50,530 nt of DNA from Prochlorococcus sp. AG-670-M15 (GCA_003211415.1 QCSV01000004.1:1-50530); one strand, 5' to 3'. Counted from the stretch's first letter, positions 20,377 through 31,367 are shown. Made by a program: numbers and translations. Notes: generated from the letters alone by a model not told the origin.

Positions 20377-21375
20377 ATGTTTTCAAAATTTGCAACTAGA
20401 AGAGAATTTTTAAATTGTGGTAAGCTTTCGCTTTTATTTTTCTTAAACTCTTGCAGTAATCTACCAAATAAAGTAAAAATTGCTTTACAAAATTCTTTTT
20501 ATCCAGAATCTTTTAAAGATACGATTCCAAAAAATTGGAAGCAGGAAAAAATTAATTTTGAAAATATTCGGCTACAAAAAAATAGAAACACAATTTTCAA
20601 TTCTGACTTTACTTTAATAAATGATGGATGGATTTCTAGTATAGATTTTTCAGAATTTGAAAAAATAAATGAATATGCACTTTTCGAAAATTTGGATAAG
20701 AGATCGATAGATTTTTTGGGAAGTTTTAATCAAAATCAGAGGAGTAAATTATTTCCTATTGGCGTAGTACCCTATACAATTATCATTAAAAATAATAAAG
20801 AATTAATAAATTTAGCCAGAACATCTTGGGATTTTCTTCTTTCTAAAAAATTAACTGGGAAAATTATTTTTCCACAAAGTCCCAGAATAATATTGTCAAT
20901 TGCTCAAAAAATTAATTCATCTAATTCTTTAAAAAAACTCAAAAACCAAGCAATGTTATTTGATGATAAAAATATGCTCAATTGGTTGATTAATTCTGAT
21001 GCTATTGTCGCAATAGTTCCTTATAGTCTTTGTTCAAAATATTTAAAAATTGATCCAAGGCTTTCTTTAGTTTTCCCAAGCCAAGGCGTACCTTTGATGT
21101 GGCATTTTCTGCTTAGTCGATCAAATCTTAATAATGCAATATTAATTAAATGGATTAAATCTTTAGAAAATAAATTAATAGTAGATAAATTAGTAAGCCA
21201 GGGTTGGTATCTTCCATTCAATAGTGATTATTTGCAAAGTAAATATAAATCTGAAATGTTCCCCATCTCAGGTCCCTCTGAGAAATGTTGGGAAAATAGT
21301 TGGTCTTTCCCTGTCTTAACAAATGAACAAAAAATTAATCTTAAAAATATCTGGAATGAGTCCTTATCCCCATAA
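20377..21375 (+). CDS. Putative exported lipoprotein resembling an extracellular solute-binding protein
   Basis: N-terminal TRREFLNCGKLSLLFFLNSC (RR motif plus lipobox-like NSC); solute-binding-like segments (FPIGVVPYTIIIKNNKELI, WDFLLSKKLTGKIIFPQSPR). Confidence 0.65.
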   Translation: MFSKFATRREFLNCGKLSLLFFLNSCSNLPNKVKIALQNSFYPESFKDTIPKNWKQEKINFENIRLQKNRNTIFNSDFTLINDGWISSIDFSEFEKINEYALFENLDKRSIDFLGSFNQNQRSKLFPIGVVPYTIIIKNNKELINLARTSWDFLLSKKLTGKIIFPQSPRIILSIAQKINSSNSLKKLKNQAMLFDDKNMLNWLINSDAIVAIVPYSLCSKYLKIDPRLSLVFPSQGVPLMWHFLLSRSNLNNAILIKWIKSLENKLIVDKLVSQGWYLPFNSDYLQSKYKSEMFPISGPSEKCWENSWSFPVLTNEQKINLKNIWNESLSP

Positions 21376-22506
21376 TCTTTTTGTAGGTTTTTCAATTAAT
21401 AAGTTATGAGTTTCATTTAATAAATTTGGTATATCTAATTTACTAGGACATTTAGGAACACATTCATTACATTCTTGACAAAATGAGGAATTTTTTTCTT
21501 CCCACCAGTGGCCAGCTTTTCCTATTAAATTGTATCTTTCTTTTGAAAATTCTAATTGGCCATAACCAATAGATATATTTCTTAAACGAAGTATTTCTGG
21601 AATAGGCACTTCATTTGGACATGGAAGACAAGATCTACATTGTTCACATTTGGTTGAGTTTAATCTTTCATTAGAAACTTCCTCAATTTTATTCAGGGCG
21701 CTTTTTTCAAGTTTTGTAAGCTTCTCGAATGAGTTTCTAAGTTTATGCGCAAATTCAAAATCTTTTTTGTTTGTAGCCCCCAAGGATAAAGTTGTAATGC
21801 CTTTTGCTAGCAGAAATCGATATGCTAATTCTAATGGATGAAAAGGTTTAGAGGCCTCTATCAAAATATCACTTGGAGAATACAATCTGCCACCTTTATC
21901 AGCAGGGGATATTGCTAAAACTCCCATACCTTTTTTTATAGCTTTCTCTGCTAAAGCAATCTTAGATTGATCTAAATAATGTAAATGAAGACTACAAAAA
22001 GTAAAAACTTCACAGTTAATTGCATCTTTAATTAGTGAATAACTTCCGTGAGAACTAAAACCAACTTGATCAACTAATTCTTTCTCAAGTATCCAAGATA
22101 TGAATTTCTTACCCTCTCCAGCAAGAACCCAATCTAAATGTTGTTTTAAGTTGAGTCCGTGAATTGCAAGATTATTGATTTTCTCGCGATTTAAATTTTT
22201 AAGAGACTTTTTAAAATTATTTTTTAAAAAGTCAAAATCACCCTTTGGTAAAACTTTGGAAGTAATCACCCAATTTTTTTCTTTTATATTCTCTTCTATT
22301 GCTAATTTTTTTATTGAATTTCCAATAAGTGATTCAGCATTACCATAAGAAGGTGCTGTTTCTATATGGTTAATTCCTACATAATATGCATTTTTTATTA
22401 TGCTATACATTTTTTCGAGACTTTCAGTTGCTCGCATTGTCCCTAAAGTGAATAAGCTCACTTTCGCCCCTCTACCAAATGATCTTTTTTGTGAATTAAT
22501 AATCAT
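21364..22506 (-). CDS. Aldo/keto reductase with C-terminal 4Fe-4S ferredoxin-type motifs
   Basis: NHIETAPSYGNAESLIGNSI; KCEQCRSCLPCPNEVPIPEIL; FCQECNECVPKCPSKLDIP. Confidence 0.9.
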   Translation of the reverse strand: MIINSQKRSFGRGAKVSLFTLGTMRATESLEKMYSIIKNAYYVGINHIETAPSYGNAESLIGNSIKKLAIEENIKEKNWVITSKVLPKGDFDFLKNNFKKSLKNLNREKINNLAIHGLNLKQHLDWVLAGEGKKFISWILEKELVDQVGFSSHGSYSLIKDAINCEVFTFCSLHLHYLDQSKIALAEKAIKKGMGVLAISPADKGGRLYSPSDILIEASKPFHPLELAYRFLLAKGITTLSLGATNKKDFEFAHKLRNSFEKLTKLEKSALNKIEEVSNERLNSTKCEQCRSCLPCPNEVPIPEILRLRNISIGYGQLEFSKERYNLIGKAGHWWEEKNSSFCQECNECVPKCPSKLDIPNLLNETHNLLIEKPTKRLWG

Positions 22507-22618
22507 CTAAATATGATCAATTTCTTTTTAGTTACTCTTTAATTTATTTATAGTTGAAAATCATTTAAAGTAAATTAAAGTAAATACAAAATTTTGCAAA
22601 AATATTTTTCTTAAATCT

Positions 22619-23272
22619 ATGTTTACAGGAATAATTCAATCAATTGGAAAACTAAGACAAGAAAAAAATATTTTAGAAATTGAAATTCTAGATAATTTAT
22701 TTGATATGGCAATCGGTGACAGCGTAGCTGTTGATGGAATTTGTTTGACAGTTAAAGAGATTTTTCAAAATAAATTTACTGTTGATGTTAGTGAAGAGAC
22801 ATTAAAAAAAACAACTTTAGGAGTAAAGTCGAACCTGAATCAGGTTGTTAATTTGGAGCCCGCTCTTAGGGTGTCTGACCGTCTAGGAGGGCATATAGTC
22901 AGCGGACATGTTGATGGCCTTGGAACGGTCGAGAATATAGAAAAATTAGAGAAATCTTGGCTCTTATCAATAAAGTGGAAAAATAATAATTATTCAAAAT
23001 ATGTAGTTAATAAAGGGAGTATTTGTGTAAATGGTATAAGTCTTACGATTGCAAAATATGAGCAGGAAGGAGAAATATTTACTATTGCGATAATTCCTCA
23101 TACTTGGCATAACACAAATCTAAATAAATTAAATATCGGTGACAGCGTAAACCTTGAGGCAGATGCACTAATTAAATATGTAGAGAAATTACTTTTATTT
23201 AATAAAAATAGTAATCAAGATTTATCTTCAAATAATATTTCTTCCGAGTGGCTTAAAGAAAACGGTTGGTAA
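22619..23272 (+). CDS. ribE: Riboflavin synthase alpha subunit
   Basis: MFTGIIQSIGKL; GDSVAVDGICLTV; RLGGHIVSGHVDG; NKGSICVNGISLT. Confidence 0.96.
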   Translation: MFTGIIQSIGKLRQEKNILEIEILDNLFDMAIGDSVAVDGICLTVKEIFQNKFTVDVSEETLKKTTLGVKSNLNQVVNLEPALRVSDRLGGHIVSGHVDGLGTVENIEKLEKSWLLSIKWKNNNYSKYVVNKGSICVNGISLTIAKYEQEGEIFTIAIIPHTWHNTNLNKLNIGDSVNLEADALIKYVEKLLLFNKNSNQDLSSNNISSEWLKENGW

Positions 23273-23282
23273 AGTATATTTT

Positions 23283-23636
23283 TTAATTTAATGGAATCAG
23301 ATAAATTGTTTTTGATTCTTTTTTAAGATCGATTTTAAATTCCTGACCAGGTTCTAGACCTAATTTTTTGGTGTAGGCATGACCAATTAATAGGTTCCCA
23401 TTGCCATGAACTTTAGTTTTGAATTCTGTCTGTCTGCCTCTTGAAGCTCTATTACCATTTTTCCCCTGACGACCATTTCCTATTTTGTAACCCTTAGCTT
23501 CAATAAGTGCTCTATAAAAACTTTTTCTTAAGATTCTTCCACTAGGGCCTACGTACCCACAACCTCTTGCTATCTCATCTTCAGATTTTTTACTTAATAA
23601 TTTTGCTTTTTCAAGAAGTTCTTTTCCTTCTAGCAT
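23283..23636 (-). CDS. AbrB-like transcriptional regulator (cyAbrB family)
   Basis: GKELLEKAKLLSKKSEDEIARGCGYV plus C-terminal AbrB-like segment VHGNGNLLIGHAYTKKLGLEPGQEFKIDL. Confidence 0.9.
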   Translation of the reverse strand: MLEGKELLEKAKLLSKKSEDEIARGCGYVGPSGRILRKSFYRALIEAKGYKIGNGRQGKNGNRASRGRQTEFKTKVHGNGNLLIGHAYTKKLGLEPGQEFKIDLKKESKTIYLIPLN

Positions 23637-23733
23637 TATCTGACAAATTTCTAATTATATATTCTCACTAAAAAGGAGAACTGTGGCAATATAAATTAAT
23701 AAAAAATATATTTAATTTTTAAAATTTAGTTTT

Positions 23734-24336
23734 TTATAAAAGATACAAAATAATAAATAAAATAACCCATATTCCATCTACAAAATGCCAGTACAATTCA
23801 ACAGCTTCCAAAGGGAACATATTTTGACTAGTTAATCTTCCTCCCTTGATTCTCGATTGCCAAGCAATAATTAAAATCATTAAAGTGCCTAAAGTGACAT
23901 GTAATCCATGAAAACCAGTAAGAGCATAAAAAGTACTTGCAAATAAATTATCGGTTAATCCAAAAGGTAAATGAAAATATTCAAATAATTGACATATTAA
24001 AAATATAATTCCAAGAAAAGCAGTAAAAAATAACCATTTTTGGGATTCAGAGTTTTTATCTTTTAAAAGTGCTTTGCCTGCTTTATGGAAAGTTGCACTA
24101 CTAACAAGTAACAAAATTGTATTGAGTGTAGGTATTGGTAGTTCTAATTCATAAATAGCACCATCAGGTAATGGATTTACTGCTTTATAAGTTAAATAAG
24201 CAGCAAAGAATCCAGCAAAAGTCATTCCGTCAGCAATTAGGAAAGTTATAAGACCAAACATTCTGAAGTCTTCATGTGTTTCGTTAACTTCAGAATTATT
24301 TTTTTGAATTTCTTTTGAGCTATCTAGGGTTGTCAT
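23734..24336 (-). CDS. ctaE: Cytochrome c oxidase subunit III
   Basis: FYALTGFHGLHVTLGTLMI; AVELYWHFVDGIWVILFIILYL. Confidence 0.97.
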   Translation of the reverse strand: MTTLDSSKEIQKNNSEVNETHEDFRMFGLITFLIADGMTFAGFFAAYLTYKAVNPLPDGAIYELELPIPTLNTILLLVSSATFHKAGKALLKDKNSESQKWLFFTAFLGIIFLICQLFEYFHLPFGLTDNLFASTFYALTGFHGLHVTLGTLMILIIAWQSRIKGGRLTSQNMFPLEAVELYWHFVDGIWVILFIILYLL

Positions 24337-24342
24337 ATGTTT

Positions 24343-25968
24343 TTATTTTCCTTCCGAAATTTCTTTACCATAACCATAAGGTTCTTCAACTAATGGAGCT
24401 TCTCCTTCCCAATTTTCAACTGGAGGTGGAGAGGATGTTAACCATTCAGGTGTAAGAGCATTCCAAGGGTTATCTCCAGCCTCTTTACCATTTCTCACAC
24501 TAAGGAATACATTAATTAAAAAAGGAATTGTACTTATAGCCATCAAAAGAGCCCCAAGGCTACTAATTTGATTAACGAACTGGAATTGAGGATCATATTC
24601 TGCAACTCTTCTTGGCATTCCATTTAAACCAAGCCAATGTTGAGGAGCAAAACACAAATTAAATCCAATAAAGGTAATGATAAAATGTAAAATTCCTAAT
24701 TTTTCATTGAGCATTTTTCCAGTTACTTTGGGGAACCAATGATAAATTGAAGAGAAAATAATAAAAACAGTCCCTCCATAAACTATGTAATGAAAATGGG
24801 CTACAACGAAATATGTATCATGTACGTGAATATCGAAAGGTACCTGTGCTAACGCAACTCCTGTGATACCTCCAAAAACAAAATTTATAATAAATCCGCA
24901 AGAGAATAACATTGCACTATTGATGGAAATTTTACCTCCCCATAATGTTGCAACCCAATTGAAAAATTTTATACCTGTTGGAACAGCAATAAATGCTGTA
25001 GCAATAGTAAAGAACAATCTCATCCAAGGAGGCGTTCCACTCGTAAACATGTGATGGGCCCAAACAACTAAACCTAAAACTACTATCCCCATTATTGAAA
25101 AAACCATTGTTGTATATCCAAAAAGTGGTTTTCTAGCATGTACAGGAAGTATTTCACTAACTAAACCAAAGGCAGGAAGGACCATAATGTATACAGCTGG
25201 ATGAGAATAAAACCAAAATAAATGCTGATAAACTACGACATTGCCACCCAAGACAGGATTGAAAAACCCAGTATTAGCAATGATATCGAAGCTAAGTAGA
25301 ATTAAAGTGCCTGCTAAAACAGGAGTTGATAAAACAACTAGTAGACTTGTTCCAAGCATTGCCCAACAATACATTGGCAATTGCATAAGTTTTAATCCTG
25401 GCCTTCTTAATTTGATAATGGTCGCGATAAAGTTTATTCCACCAAATATAGAACTGCCTCCAAGTAATAGAACGCTCAGAATCCAAATAATTTGTCCCGA
25501 TTGAGGAGTAGTTATGCTCAAAGGTGGATAAGCTGTCCATCCAGCCTGAGCAGCACCCTCAACAAAATAGCTTGCTACCAGCATCAAACCTGAAGGAGGA
25601 ATTAACCAAAAAGCTACTGCATTTAATCTTGGGAATGCCATATCTCTCGCACCTACATAAAATGGAATTAAATAATTTCCAAAAGCACCATTAACTACAG
25701 GAACTATCCAAAGGAATATCATTATTGTTCCGTGTAAAGTTAAAACTTGGTTATAAACATCTCTTGGCATAAAATCAGACATTGGGCTGGCTAGTTCAAT
25801 TCTTATAGCGCTAGCTAAGGTCCCTCCTATCAAATAGAAGAGAAAACCACAAACCAAGTATTGAATCCCAATTACTTTATGATCAAGGCTAAAACTAAAG
25901 TATCTAAGCCAGCCTTTAGGTTGTAGGCTTTCATTATTAGTTTTTTGTGGATCAATTGATATTGTCAT
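24343..25968 (-). CDS. ctaD: Cytochrome c oxidase subunit I
   Basis: HGTIMIFLWIVPVVNGAFGNYLIP; HLFWFYSHPAVYIMVLPAFG; WAHHMFTSG; HDTYFVVAHFHYIVYGG. Confidence 0.99.
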   Translation of the reverse strand: MTISIDPQKTNNESLQPKGWLRYFSFSLDHKVIGIQYLVCGFLFYLIGGTLASAIRIELASPMSDFMPRDVYNQVLTLHGTIMIFLWIVPVVNGAFGNYLIPFYVGARDMAFPRLNAVAFWLIPPSGLMLVASYFVEGAAQAGWTAYPPLSITTPQSGQIIWILSVLLLGGSSIFGGINFIATIIKLRRPGLKLMQLPMYCWAMLGTSLLVVLSTPVLAGTLILLSFDIIANTGFFNPVLGGNVVVYQHLFWFYSHPAVYIMVLPAFGLVSEILPVHARKPLFGYTTMVFSIMGIVVLGLVVWAHHMFTSGTPPWMRLFFTIATAFIAVPTGIKFFNWVATLWGGKISINSAMLFSCGFIINFVFGGITGVALAQVPFDIHVHDTYFVVAHFHYIVYGGTVFIIFSSIYHWFPKVTGKMLNEKLGILHFIITFIGFNLCFAPQHWLGLNGMPRRVAEYDPQFQFVNQISSLGALLMAISTIPFLINVFLSVRNGKEAGDNPWNALTPEWLTSSPPPVENWEGEAPLVEEPYGYGKEISEGK

Positions 25969-26768
25969 AAATTTACCTCTGGTTTTTTATTTTTGTTAAA
26001 CCATTCGTTGTAATCAGATTCTTCTTCAACAATTATCGAGGCTCGCATTCCTCCATGATATGGGCCACATAATTCAGCGCAAATTATCGGATATTTCCCT
26101 ACTTTTGTAGGAGTGAAATTTAGAATAGTCGGTTGTCCAGGAATAATATCCTGTTTAATTCTGAACTCTGGTACCCAAAAAGCATGAATGACATCTTTGG
26201 ATTCCATTTTCATTGATACTTTTTGATCAACAGGAACGTGTAGTTCTCCTGATATGAAATTGCCCTTGGGATAATTGAATAGAAATGCAAATTGCATAGC
26301 TGAAACTTCAATTGATAAATTATTTATTGATATTTCATTATCAGAAGTTTGACTTATTCCAGCCCATATTTTTTCAGTGTTAGAACTCATCATTTCGTGG
26401 TTATGATTTAGTTCTTGCATTCCTCCCATTCGATCGTAGATGTTGTAGCTATATAGACCTATTAATAAAACAATTATTGAAGGGATAATTGTCCATACAA
26501 TTTCTAAGCTTAAATTTCCTTCTAAAGCTATACCATCGCCTATCTGATTATTTCTTTTCCTAAATTTAAATAAACTATAAATAACTGCTATTGTCATTCC
26601 TATAAAAATAATTAATCCAATGATGAAAAGAATTTTAAAAAGTTCATCGTAAATTGGCGCATTAATACTTGCTTCCGCTGGGAGCAAATTCACATTAAAA
26701 CCAATCCAAAAAGATGAAGCAAAAACTAGGGAAATAATTAGTATTAAATAAATGTTTTTATTTAACAA
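25965..26768 (-). CDS. ctaC: Cytochrome c oxidase subunit II
   Basis: EIVWTIIPSIIVLLIGLYSY; CuA motif YPIICAELCGPYHGGMRASIIVE. Confidence 0.97.
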   Translation of the reverse strand: MLNKNIYLILIISLVFASSFWIGFNVNLLPAEASINAPIYDELFKILFIIGLIIFIGMTIAVIYSLFKFRKRNNQIGDGIALEGNLSLEIVWTIIPSIIVLLIGLYSYNIYDRMGGMQELNHNHEMMSSNTEKIWAGISQTSDNEISINNLSIEVSAMQFAFLFNYPKGNFISGELHVPVDQKVSMKMESKDVIHAFWVPEFRIKQDIIPGQPTILNFTPTKVGKYPIICAELCGPYHGGMRASIIVEEESDYNEWFNKNKKPEVNL

Positions 26769-26982
26769 TTGTTCTATAAAAATTTGTTTTATAACCTCAA
26801 GATATTCAATTTTTTTAAACCTGCATCCTTTGTTAAAAGAAAATCATTTAAATTCACAACTTCTTAAGATTTATGAAATAAAAGGCGTATTATTAATAAC
26901 TTTTTAGAGTTAATTGTCAGGGAAAAAAGATTAAATTAGTAAATTATTTTTTAAATTAAACATATTAATTTTTAATTAATGT

Positions 26983-27957
26983 TTGGTTTTTGAATCTAAT
27001 TTATTATGCAAAATAATAGGTTTTATCCATTTGATTAATAACCAATTATATAAATCAAAATATCTGACTATTTTTAAAAGGTTAGGGAGTCATAGTGTAA
27101 TTGCACTTATAGCACTAATTGTAATTGGAGGTGCTACTAGAGTCATGGAGGCAGGACTTGCCTGCCCAGATTGGCCATTATGTTATGGATCTTTTTTGCC
27201 TTTTAATCATATGAACCTAAGAGTTTTTCTAGAGTGGTTTCATCGTCTAGATGCTTTTCTGGTTGGAATATTAATTCTTTTTAAATTTACTCTTTCAATT
27301 ATCTGGAAAAATGAAATTCCAAATTGGTTACCTAAAACTTATTCATTACTACTTTTTCTTGTTATTGTTCAAGGATCTTTTGGAGCTTTAACAGTAATAA
27401 ATCTGCTTGATTCATATACTGTTACAGGCCATCTTTTAATAGCCTTTTTACTTCTCATTACAACAATTTCAATAAATCAAAATTTAGAAAATGAAGAAAT
27501 AGAAGAGCCATTAATTTGGTGGAGATTATTATTGTTTGTTCCTCTTTTACTTACTTTGATTCAATCTTTTATTGGAGTAAGGCTTTCATCAACCTGGTCA
27601 GGACATATTTGCTTAACCTTTCATAAACAGTGCCTAATTCTAAATACTCATAAATTATTTGCTTTTCCAATTACTTTTTCAATTCTATTGATTATTGCTA
27701 CTGCAATTTATAAGAGAAGTTTGCTTACTGAAAATTGGAAATATCTTTCAGCACTTATTTTTCTCTTGTTTTCTCAAATTGTTTTGGGTGTTTTAAGTCT
27801 TAAAACAAATTTGAATGAACCTATTTTTATTATTGGTCATCAACTTAACGCTTCTTTATTTATTTCGATATTAACAACATTAATTTTTAGAAATCCTTTT
27901 ATCAAAAAAGGTCTAAACCACTCTCTAAATTCTCAAATGGTTGGTATCAATTCATGA
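26983..27957 (+). CDS. ctaA: Heme A synthase
   Basis: [50 protein letters not shown]. Confidence 0.94.
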   Translation: MVFESNLLCKIIGFIHLINNQLYKSKYLTIFKRLGSHSVIALIALIVIGGATRVMEAGLACPDWPLCYGSFLPFNHMNLRVFLEWFHRLDAFLVGILILFKFTLSIIWKNEIPNWLPKTYSLLLFLVIVQGSFGALTVINLLDSYTVTGHLLIAFLLLITTISINQNLENEEIEEPLIWWRLLLFVPLLLTLIQSFIGVRLSSTWSGHICLTFHKQCLILNTHKLFAFPITFSILLIIATAIYKRSLLTENWKYLSALIFLLFSQIVLGVLSLKTNLNEPIFIIGHQLNASLFISILTTLIFRNPFIKKGLNHSLNSQMVGINS

Positions 27958-28955
27958 ACACTAGTAACTTAGAAAACTTGAACTATAAATCTTCAATTAG
28001 GGATGAAGTTGTACCCTCAAGAAAAAGATTAACTTTGCCACCTTGGCTTGAAGTAGCAAAACCTAGATTGATCCCACTTTTACTGGCAACAACCTTGGGA
28101 GGAATGGCTTTAACAGAGGAATGGCCTTTGTCTTCACCGAAGCTTATCTGTACTTTAGGAGGCGGCGCTTTAGCAGCAGCAGCAGCAGGCGCTCTTAATT
28201 GCTTATGGGAAATGGAATTAGATAAAAGGATGACAAGAACTAGCACAAGAGCCTTGCCGGCAGGAAAGTTGTCATCTGAGACTGTATTTTTAGCTGCCGT
28301 ATCATGTACTTTGGCAGCTTCGATGCTTTTAGTAAGTGGTGTAAATTATTTGGCTGCGGGATTAACTCTTCTTGGTTTATTTAGCTACGTAATTTTATAT
28401 ACAGTTATTTTGAAACCTCGTACAACAAAAAATATTGTTTTCGGGGGAGTTGCTGGCGCGATACCACCTTTAGTTGGAGCATCTGCTGCCACAGGGCATG
28501 TAGGTCTTAGTGGTTGGTGGTTATTTGGTTTAGTCATGTTATGGACTCCAGCTCATTTTTGGGCACTTGCAATTTTGTTGAAGGATGATTACGCATCTGT
28601 TGGTATTCCAATGCTCCCTTCTGTTAAAGGATCTGTTTTTACTGCTAAAGCGATTTCTCGTTACGGATGGGCAACAGTTTTAATGAGTATTATGGGAGTC
28701 TTTGCTTTACCTGAAGGGGGTCTATTATACGGAATTATGTTATTGCCATTTAATGGGAGACTTTTGCAATTAATAAATGAATTAAAGAAATCTCCTGATG
28801 ATCTTTCAAGAGCAAAGTCTCTTTTTAGGTGGTCTATTCTCTATATGTTTGGTATTTGTCTTTTGTTATTAATTTCCAGAACCCAACTATCCGTAGAATT
28901 TGAGCAGCAATCTATGCAAATATTTTTATCTATTGTATCCCTGCTCAGTAATTAA
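27954..28955 (+). CDS. ctaB: Protoheme IX farnesyltransferase (heme O synthase)
   Basis: [55 protein letters not shown]; overlaps the ctaA stop. Confidence 0.96.
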   Translation: MNTSNLENLNYKSSIRDEVVPSRKRLTLPPWLEVAKPRLIPLLLATTLGGMALTEEWPLSSPKLICTLGGGALAAAAAGALNCLWEMELDKRMTRTSTRALPAGKLSSETVFLAAVSCTLAASMLLVSGVNYLAAGLTLLGLFSYVILYTVILKPRTTKNIVFGGVAGAIPPLVGASAATGHVGLSGWWLFGLVMLWTPAHFWALAILLKDDYASVGIPMLPSVKGSVFTAKAISRYGWATVLMSIMGVFALPEGGLLYGIMLLPFNGRLLQLINELKKSPDDLSRAKSLFRWSILYMFGICLLLLISRTQLSVEFEQQSMQIFLSIVSLLSN

Positions 28956-28991
28956 AATAGATGTAAAATGTTCTTTAAGTAAATAGTAAGT

Positions 28992-30011
28992 TTGATGAAT
29001 TATATCAAAGTTAAAGGGCTCTCAAAATCTTATTCAGACATCAAGGCTTTAAAAAATTTATCGATGGAAATTGAAGCTGGCACATTATTCGGAATACTAG
29101 GCCCAAATGGTGCTGGTAAATCAACACTTATAAAAATACTCGCTACCTTAATAGAGCCTGATAGTGGAGAAGTTTTCATAAATAATATTAATCTGATAAA
29201 AAATTCAAGGAAAATTAGAGAATTAATTGGTTATGTTGCCCAGGAAATTGCACTCGATAAAATATTAACTGGACGAGAGCTTTTGGATTTTCAATCAGAT
29301 TTATATCACATCAACAAAAACAAAAAATTTGAAAGGATTAAGAAATTAATAGATCAATTAGAAATGAACGAATGGATTGATCGGAAGTGTGGAACTTATT
29401 CAGGGGGAATGAAAAGAAGAATAGATCTGGCAGCTGGACTTTTACATTTGCCCCAAGTATTAATATTGGATGAACCTACAGTTGGTTTAGATATTGAAAG
29501 TAGAAATATCATATGGCAACTTTTGAAAGATTTGAGAAATAATGGAATGACTATTATTTTAAGCAGTCACTATCTTGATGAAATAGATAAATTAGCAGAC
29601 AGATTAGTTATAATTGATGATGGAAGAGTTATAGCACAAGGGGCTCCTGCAGAACTGAAAAATAAATTAGGAGGAGATAGAGTAACTTTGAAAGTAAGAG
29701 AATTTAGTAATGAGGAAGAAGCAAAAAATATATGCCAAATTTTATCTTCAATTGATGGAATTAGTCAGATTATCATAAATGAAGCTCAAGGTTTCTCGAT
29801 AAATTTTGTAGCAGATAAGGAAAAAGATTTACTTACGAAGCTCAAAGTGGAATTGGCCTTCTCAAAGTTTGAAATTTTTTCTCTTACCCAAAGTCAGCCA
29901 AGCTTGGATGATGTCTATCTTCAGGCAACCGGAAAAACATTATTGGATGCCGAAATTTCTATGGCAGGGAAAAGAGACCTTAAAAAAGAATCAAAGCAAT
30001 CAATGAGATAA
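28992..30011 (+). CDS. ABC transporter ATP-binding protein (DrrA/CcmA type)
   Basis: GILGPNGAGKSTLIKIL; YSGGMKRRIDLAAGLLH; VLILDEPTVGLD. Confidence 0.95.
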   Translation: MMNYIKVKGLSKSYSDIKALKNLSMEIEAGTLFGILGPNGAGKSTLIKILATLIEPDSGEVFINNINLIKNSRKIRELIGYVAQEIALDKILTGRELLDFQSDLYHINKNKKFERIKKLIDQLEMNEWIDRKCGTYSGGMKRRIDLAAGLLHLPQVLILDEPTVGLDIESRNIIWQLLKDLRNNGMTIILSSHYLDEIDKLADRLVIIDDGRVIAQGAPAELKNKLGGDRVTLKVREFSNEEEAKNICQILSSIDGISQIIINEAQGFSINFVADKEKDLLTKLKVELAFSKFEIFSLTQSQPSLDDVYLQATGKTLLDAEISMAGKRDLKKESKQSMR

Positions 30012-30058
30012 AAAACTTCTGGATAAATATCTATAATGAAAATTAATTACTGATAATT

Positions 30059-30886
30059 ATGGAATTGCAAAAGTATAATTTATTTTTTTTATATCAAGAA
30101 ACATTTGCCTTAACAAAGAGATTATTTATTCAATTAAAAAGAAGACCATCAACTCTTTTAGCTGGAATATTACAACCTATAATTTGGCTTTTTTTATTTG
30201 GGGCATTATTCTCTAAAGCTCCTGAAGGTTTTTTGCCAGGAGTTGATTCTTACGGGAATTTTTTAGGAGCAGGACTTATTGTTTTTACTGCTTTTAGCGG
30301 AGCCCTAAATTCTGGTCTTCCTTTAATGTTTGATAGAGAGTTTGGATTTCTTAATAGATTACTTGTGGCTCCTTTAACTAGTAGATTATCCATAGTTTTA
30401 TCTTCTTTTTTTTACATAACAATCCTGAGCTTTGTTCAGAGTATTGTAATAATGGTTGTTTCATACATTTTGGGTTATGGATGGCCCAATTTATATGGTT
30501 TAGGAATTGTATTTACAACACTAATTCTATTAGTTCTTTTTGTGACATCAATAAGTTTATGTTTAGCGTTTGTTTTGCCCGGACATATTGAATTAATCGC
30601 TCTTATATTTGTGATAAATTTACCTCTTCTTTTTGCAAGCACTGCTTTAGCTCCAATTTCTTTTATGCCAAATTGGCTTGGGTGGTTAGCTTCATTAAAT
30701 CCATTAACTTTTGCGATTGAACCTATTAGGACTGCTTATACAGAAACTATGAATTTAGAATTAGTGGCTTTACATGCCCCATATGGTGATTTAACTTGTA
30801 AGAGTTGTATCTCAATTTTATTTTCTTTAACAGTTTTATCCTTGATTATCATAAGGCCTCTGTTAAACAGAAAGTTAAATTACTAA
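30059..30886 (+). CDS. ABC-2 type transporter permease
   Basis: Six-TM ABC-2 permease pattern; RRPSTLLAGILQPIIWLFLFGALF; FDREFGFLNRLLVAPLTSRLSIVLS. Confidence 0.92.
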   Translation: MELQKYNLFFLYQETFALTKRLFIQLKRRPSTLLAGILQPIIWLFLFGALFSKAPEGFLPGVDSYGNFLGAGLIVFTAFSGALNSGLPLMFDREFGFLNRLLVAPLTSRLSIVLSSFFYITILSFVQSIVIMVVSYILGYGWPNLYGLGIVFTTLILLVLFVTSISLCLAFVLPGHIELIALIFVINLPLLFASTALAPISFMPNWLGWLASLNPLTFAIEPIRTAYTETMNLELVALHAPYGDLTCKSCISILFSLTVLSLIIIRPLLNRKLNY

Positions 30887-30890
30887 ATTT

Positions 30891-31367
30891 ATGCTTTTAA
30901 AAAATCATCTAATAGAAGTTTTTAAAAAAGCCTCTTCAGAAAATAATTTTTTGCTTAAAGAAAATATTCTTCTTAAGTGGGTCCATAGATTTGGAATTGA
31001 TTCTTTAAATGATTTATTAATACATAGTTCAGTACAAAATGAAAATCATGAAGAAGAAAATCAAGAACAAATACCTTTAATTGATGAAAATTATGAAAAA
31101 GAAAATCAAGAACAAATAACTCTAATTGATGAAAATTATGAAAAAGAAAATCAAGAACAAATTGAGCTTGAATCTTTTAAAACTTTAGAAAATTTAGAAG
31201 AAACAAATTGTGAATCAAATTACTTAAAAATTTCTAACAATAATCAAGTTTTTTATACTAAACAAAATTCTAATCAAATAAATCAATATATTAAAACCCC
31301 AAAATTACCACTACCTAATATTAAAAATTTAAGAAAATGGATTAATAAAGATAAAAAAGCTAGTTAG
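30891..31367 (+). CDS. Hypothetical acidic protein with 15-aa internal repeats
   Basis: ENQEQI[P/T]LIDENYEK repeats; clean start and stop. Confidence 0.65.
   Translation: MLLKNHLIEVFKKASSENNFLLKENILLKWVHRFGIDSLNDLLIHSSVQNENHEEENQEQIPLIDENYEKENQEQITLIDENYEKENQEQIELESFKTLENLEETNCESNYLKISNNNQVFYTKQNSNQINQYIKTPKLPLPNIKNLRKWINKDKKAS
31056..31163 (+). repeat. In-frame 45-nt tandem repeat (about 2.4 copies)
   Basis: GAAAATCAAGAACAAAT recurs at 31056, 31101 and 31146 with exact 45-nt period. Confidence 0.9.

Noticed and set aside
26769-26982. Possible regulatory RNA or operator between divergent ctaC and ctaA
   Set aside because: AT-rich promoter region is expected here; no convincing conserved motif or strong hairpin by eye.
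31056-31163. 45-nt direct repeats as possible CRISPR
   Set aside because: Contiguous tandem repeats within an ORF, with a period of exactly 15 codons and no spacers.
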